This document shows positions 6,705 through 7,050 of a DNA stretch of 7,050 nt, in pieces. Each line of letters starts with the position of its first letter. The stretch's first letter is position 1. This stretch comes from an uncultured bacterium (GTDB lineage Bacteria; Cyanobacteriota; Vampirovibrionia; Gastranaerophilales; Gastranaerophilaceae), in the NCBI GenBank assembly GCA_900553205.1, contig USCK01000099.1, forward strand, positions 1 to 7,050, read 5' to 3'. Under the pieces are notes generated by a model. It did not search any database. It saw only the letters and a program-made list of their open reading frames with translations, and was not told the origin of the DNA. A program made the position numbers and the translations under genes.

Positions 6705-6709
6705 GAGTA

Positions 6710-6749
6710 GTTAATAAGTTAATAGGTTAATAAGTAACTAAGTTATTAA
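6710..6749. repeat. Five tandem 8-bp units (GTTAATAA type)
   Basis: The units are GTTAATAA, GTTAATAG, GTTAATAA, GTAACTAA and GTTATTAA, in exact 8-bp register. Two more units of the same type occur in inverted orientation at about 6881-6898. Function is unknown. Confidence 0.75.
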
Positions 6750-6902
6750 GAACTCAACATTGACAGATTCCGTATCAAGTACGGAATGACTAAAATAAAA
6801 ATCGACATTCAGAGTGCGAAGCAACTACGGCTTGCAAGAGATTTTTCGCTTACGCTCAAGATGACGCAAAGTAATATTTTCTTATTTACTTAATAACTTA
6901 GT
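6737..6902. repeat. 166-bp segment with 14-bp terminal inverted repeats (MITE-like)
   Basis: ACTAAGTTATTAAG at 6737-6750 is the exact reverse complement of CTTAATAACTTAGT at 6889-6902. The interior is less AT-rich than its surroundings and carries further palindromes. The layout is that of a small non-autonomous mobile or palindromic element. The arms are themselves made of the 8-bp repeat units, so they might instead arise from simple repeats. No clear target-site duplication is visible. Confidence 0.45.
6767..6787. repeat. Perfect 8-bp hairpin, 5-nt loop
   Basis: ATTCCGTA (6767-6774) and TACGGAAT (6780-6787) flank the loop TCAAG. It lacks a following T-run on either strand, so it is not a normal terminator. 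Its wording (attccg-ta-tcaag-ta-cggaatgac) is similar in style to widespread intergenic palindromic repeats. Confidence 0.65.
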
Positions 6903-6910
6903 AATCGTAG

Positions 6911-6927
6911 GTCAGGCTGTGCCTGAC
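6911..6927. repeat. Perfect 7-bp hairpin, 3-nt loop
   Basis: GTCAGGC (6911-6917) and GCCTGAC (6921-6927) enclose TGT. It is compact and GC-rich, just outside the 14-bp inverted repeat. No T-run follows on either strand. Confidence 0.65.
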
Positions 6928-6961
6928 AAATTGACTTACACATTTTTCTTCACTCCCCCTA

Positions 6962-6982
6962 CCCCTCTAATCAATAGAGGGG
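6962..6982. repeat. Perfect 8-bp hairpin, 5-nt loop
   Basis: CCCCTCTA (6962-6969) and TAGAGGGG (6975-6982) flank ATCAA. The plus strand then reads CTAAAAAA, so a terminator is not indicated in that direction. In the minus direction the flank after the stem is GGGG-rich. Confidence 0.65.
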
Positions 6983-7010
6983 CTAAAAAATAGATTACAG
7001 TCACTTAATG

Positions 7011-7050
7011 AAACAGTGCTAAAACTCGTGCTGTTTGAGCGTAGCGAGTT
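7011..7050 (+). other. Interleaved stems at the right edge (possible pseudoknot)
   Basis: AAACAG (7011-7016) pairs with CTGTTT (7031-7036), and AACTCG (7023-7028) pairs with CGAGTT (7045-7050). The second 5' arm lies in the loop of the first, so the two could form an H-type pseudoknot or two alternative hairpins. The window ends at the last paired base, so the full structure and anything after it, such as a T-run, are not visible. Confidence 0.4.

Larger units (their letters stand above)
6687..7050. other. Gene-free, repeat-rich right flank
   Basis: These 364 bp contain no coding frame that I can support on either strand. They hold an AT-rich 8-bp tandem repeat, a 166-bp segment bounded by 14-bp inverted repeats, and several short GC-richer hairpins listed separately. 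The phrases around 6767-6790 and 6845-6866 resemble, in style, the dispersed intergenic palindromes seen in many bacterial genomes. Whether these recur elsewhere in this genome cannot be seen from one window. Confidence 0.6.

Noticed and set aside
6760..6765. TTGACA at 6760-6765 as a plus-strand -35 element
   Set aside because: No acceptable -10 hexamer lies 15-19 bp downstream, and no plus-strand gene follows within the window.
6687..7050. CRISPR array in the repeat-rich right flank
   Set aside because: The repeats are 8-bp tandem units and short hairpins, with no regularly spaced 24-40 bp direct repeats and no cas gene nearby.

Overview
The window is low-GC DNA of about 7 kb from what looks like a flagellated bacterium with two membranes. 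The envelope inference rests on a periplasmic HlyD/EmrA-type adaptor paired with an EmrB-type transporter. Low GC, AT-rich intergenic DNA and this gene mix would fit a gut Gastranaerophilales/Vampirovibrionia-type (non-photosynthetic cyanobacterial) genome. That is inference from general character only; no rRNA or other marker gene is present.

Left third (1-2681), minus strand: a flagellar basal-body operon read right to left. It holds fliE (rod/MS-ring junction), fliF (MS-ring), and then a gene that I do not recognise and that runs off the left edge. That gene sits where fliG commonly follows fliF. The fliF start is well marked by a Shine-Dalgarno and ATG at 2269, but the reading frame breaks inside the first transmembrane helix. 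Removing one base near 2197 joins the two frames into a normal FliF of about 549 residues.

Middle: a divergent 261-bp intergenic region (2682-2942) separates fliE from rdgB, a plus-strand ITP/XTP (Ham1-type) house-cleaning pyrophosphatase. The best promoter for rdgB places transcription initiation next to its ATG, so a leaderless mRNA is plausible. The 3' end of rdgB overlaps the 3' end of the next minus-strand gene tail to tail by 14 bp.

Right half (3499-6654), minus strand: a compact drug-efflux operon, marR - emrA - emrB. The genes are 10 nt apart (marR/emrA) and overlapped by 1 nt (TAATG, emrA/emrB). In front of marR is a clear sigma70-type promoter whose -10 element lies inside a perfect 9-4-9 palindrome. 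This is the expected arrangement for a MarR repressor acting on its own operon. EmrB exports, EmrA spans the periplasm, and an outer-membrane TolC-type partner would have to be encoded elsewhere.

Right edge (6687-7050) has no gene that I can support. It is packed with repeats: five 8-bp tandem units, a 14-bp inverted pair bracketing 166 bp, several short perfect hairpins, and an interleaved pair of stems at the very edge. It looks like a cluster of dispersed intergenic palindromic elements.

I see no CRISPR array, tRNA, rRNA, transposase or obvious defence system. The items most worth following are the frame break in fliF, the unknown gene after fliF, and the repeat-dense right flank.
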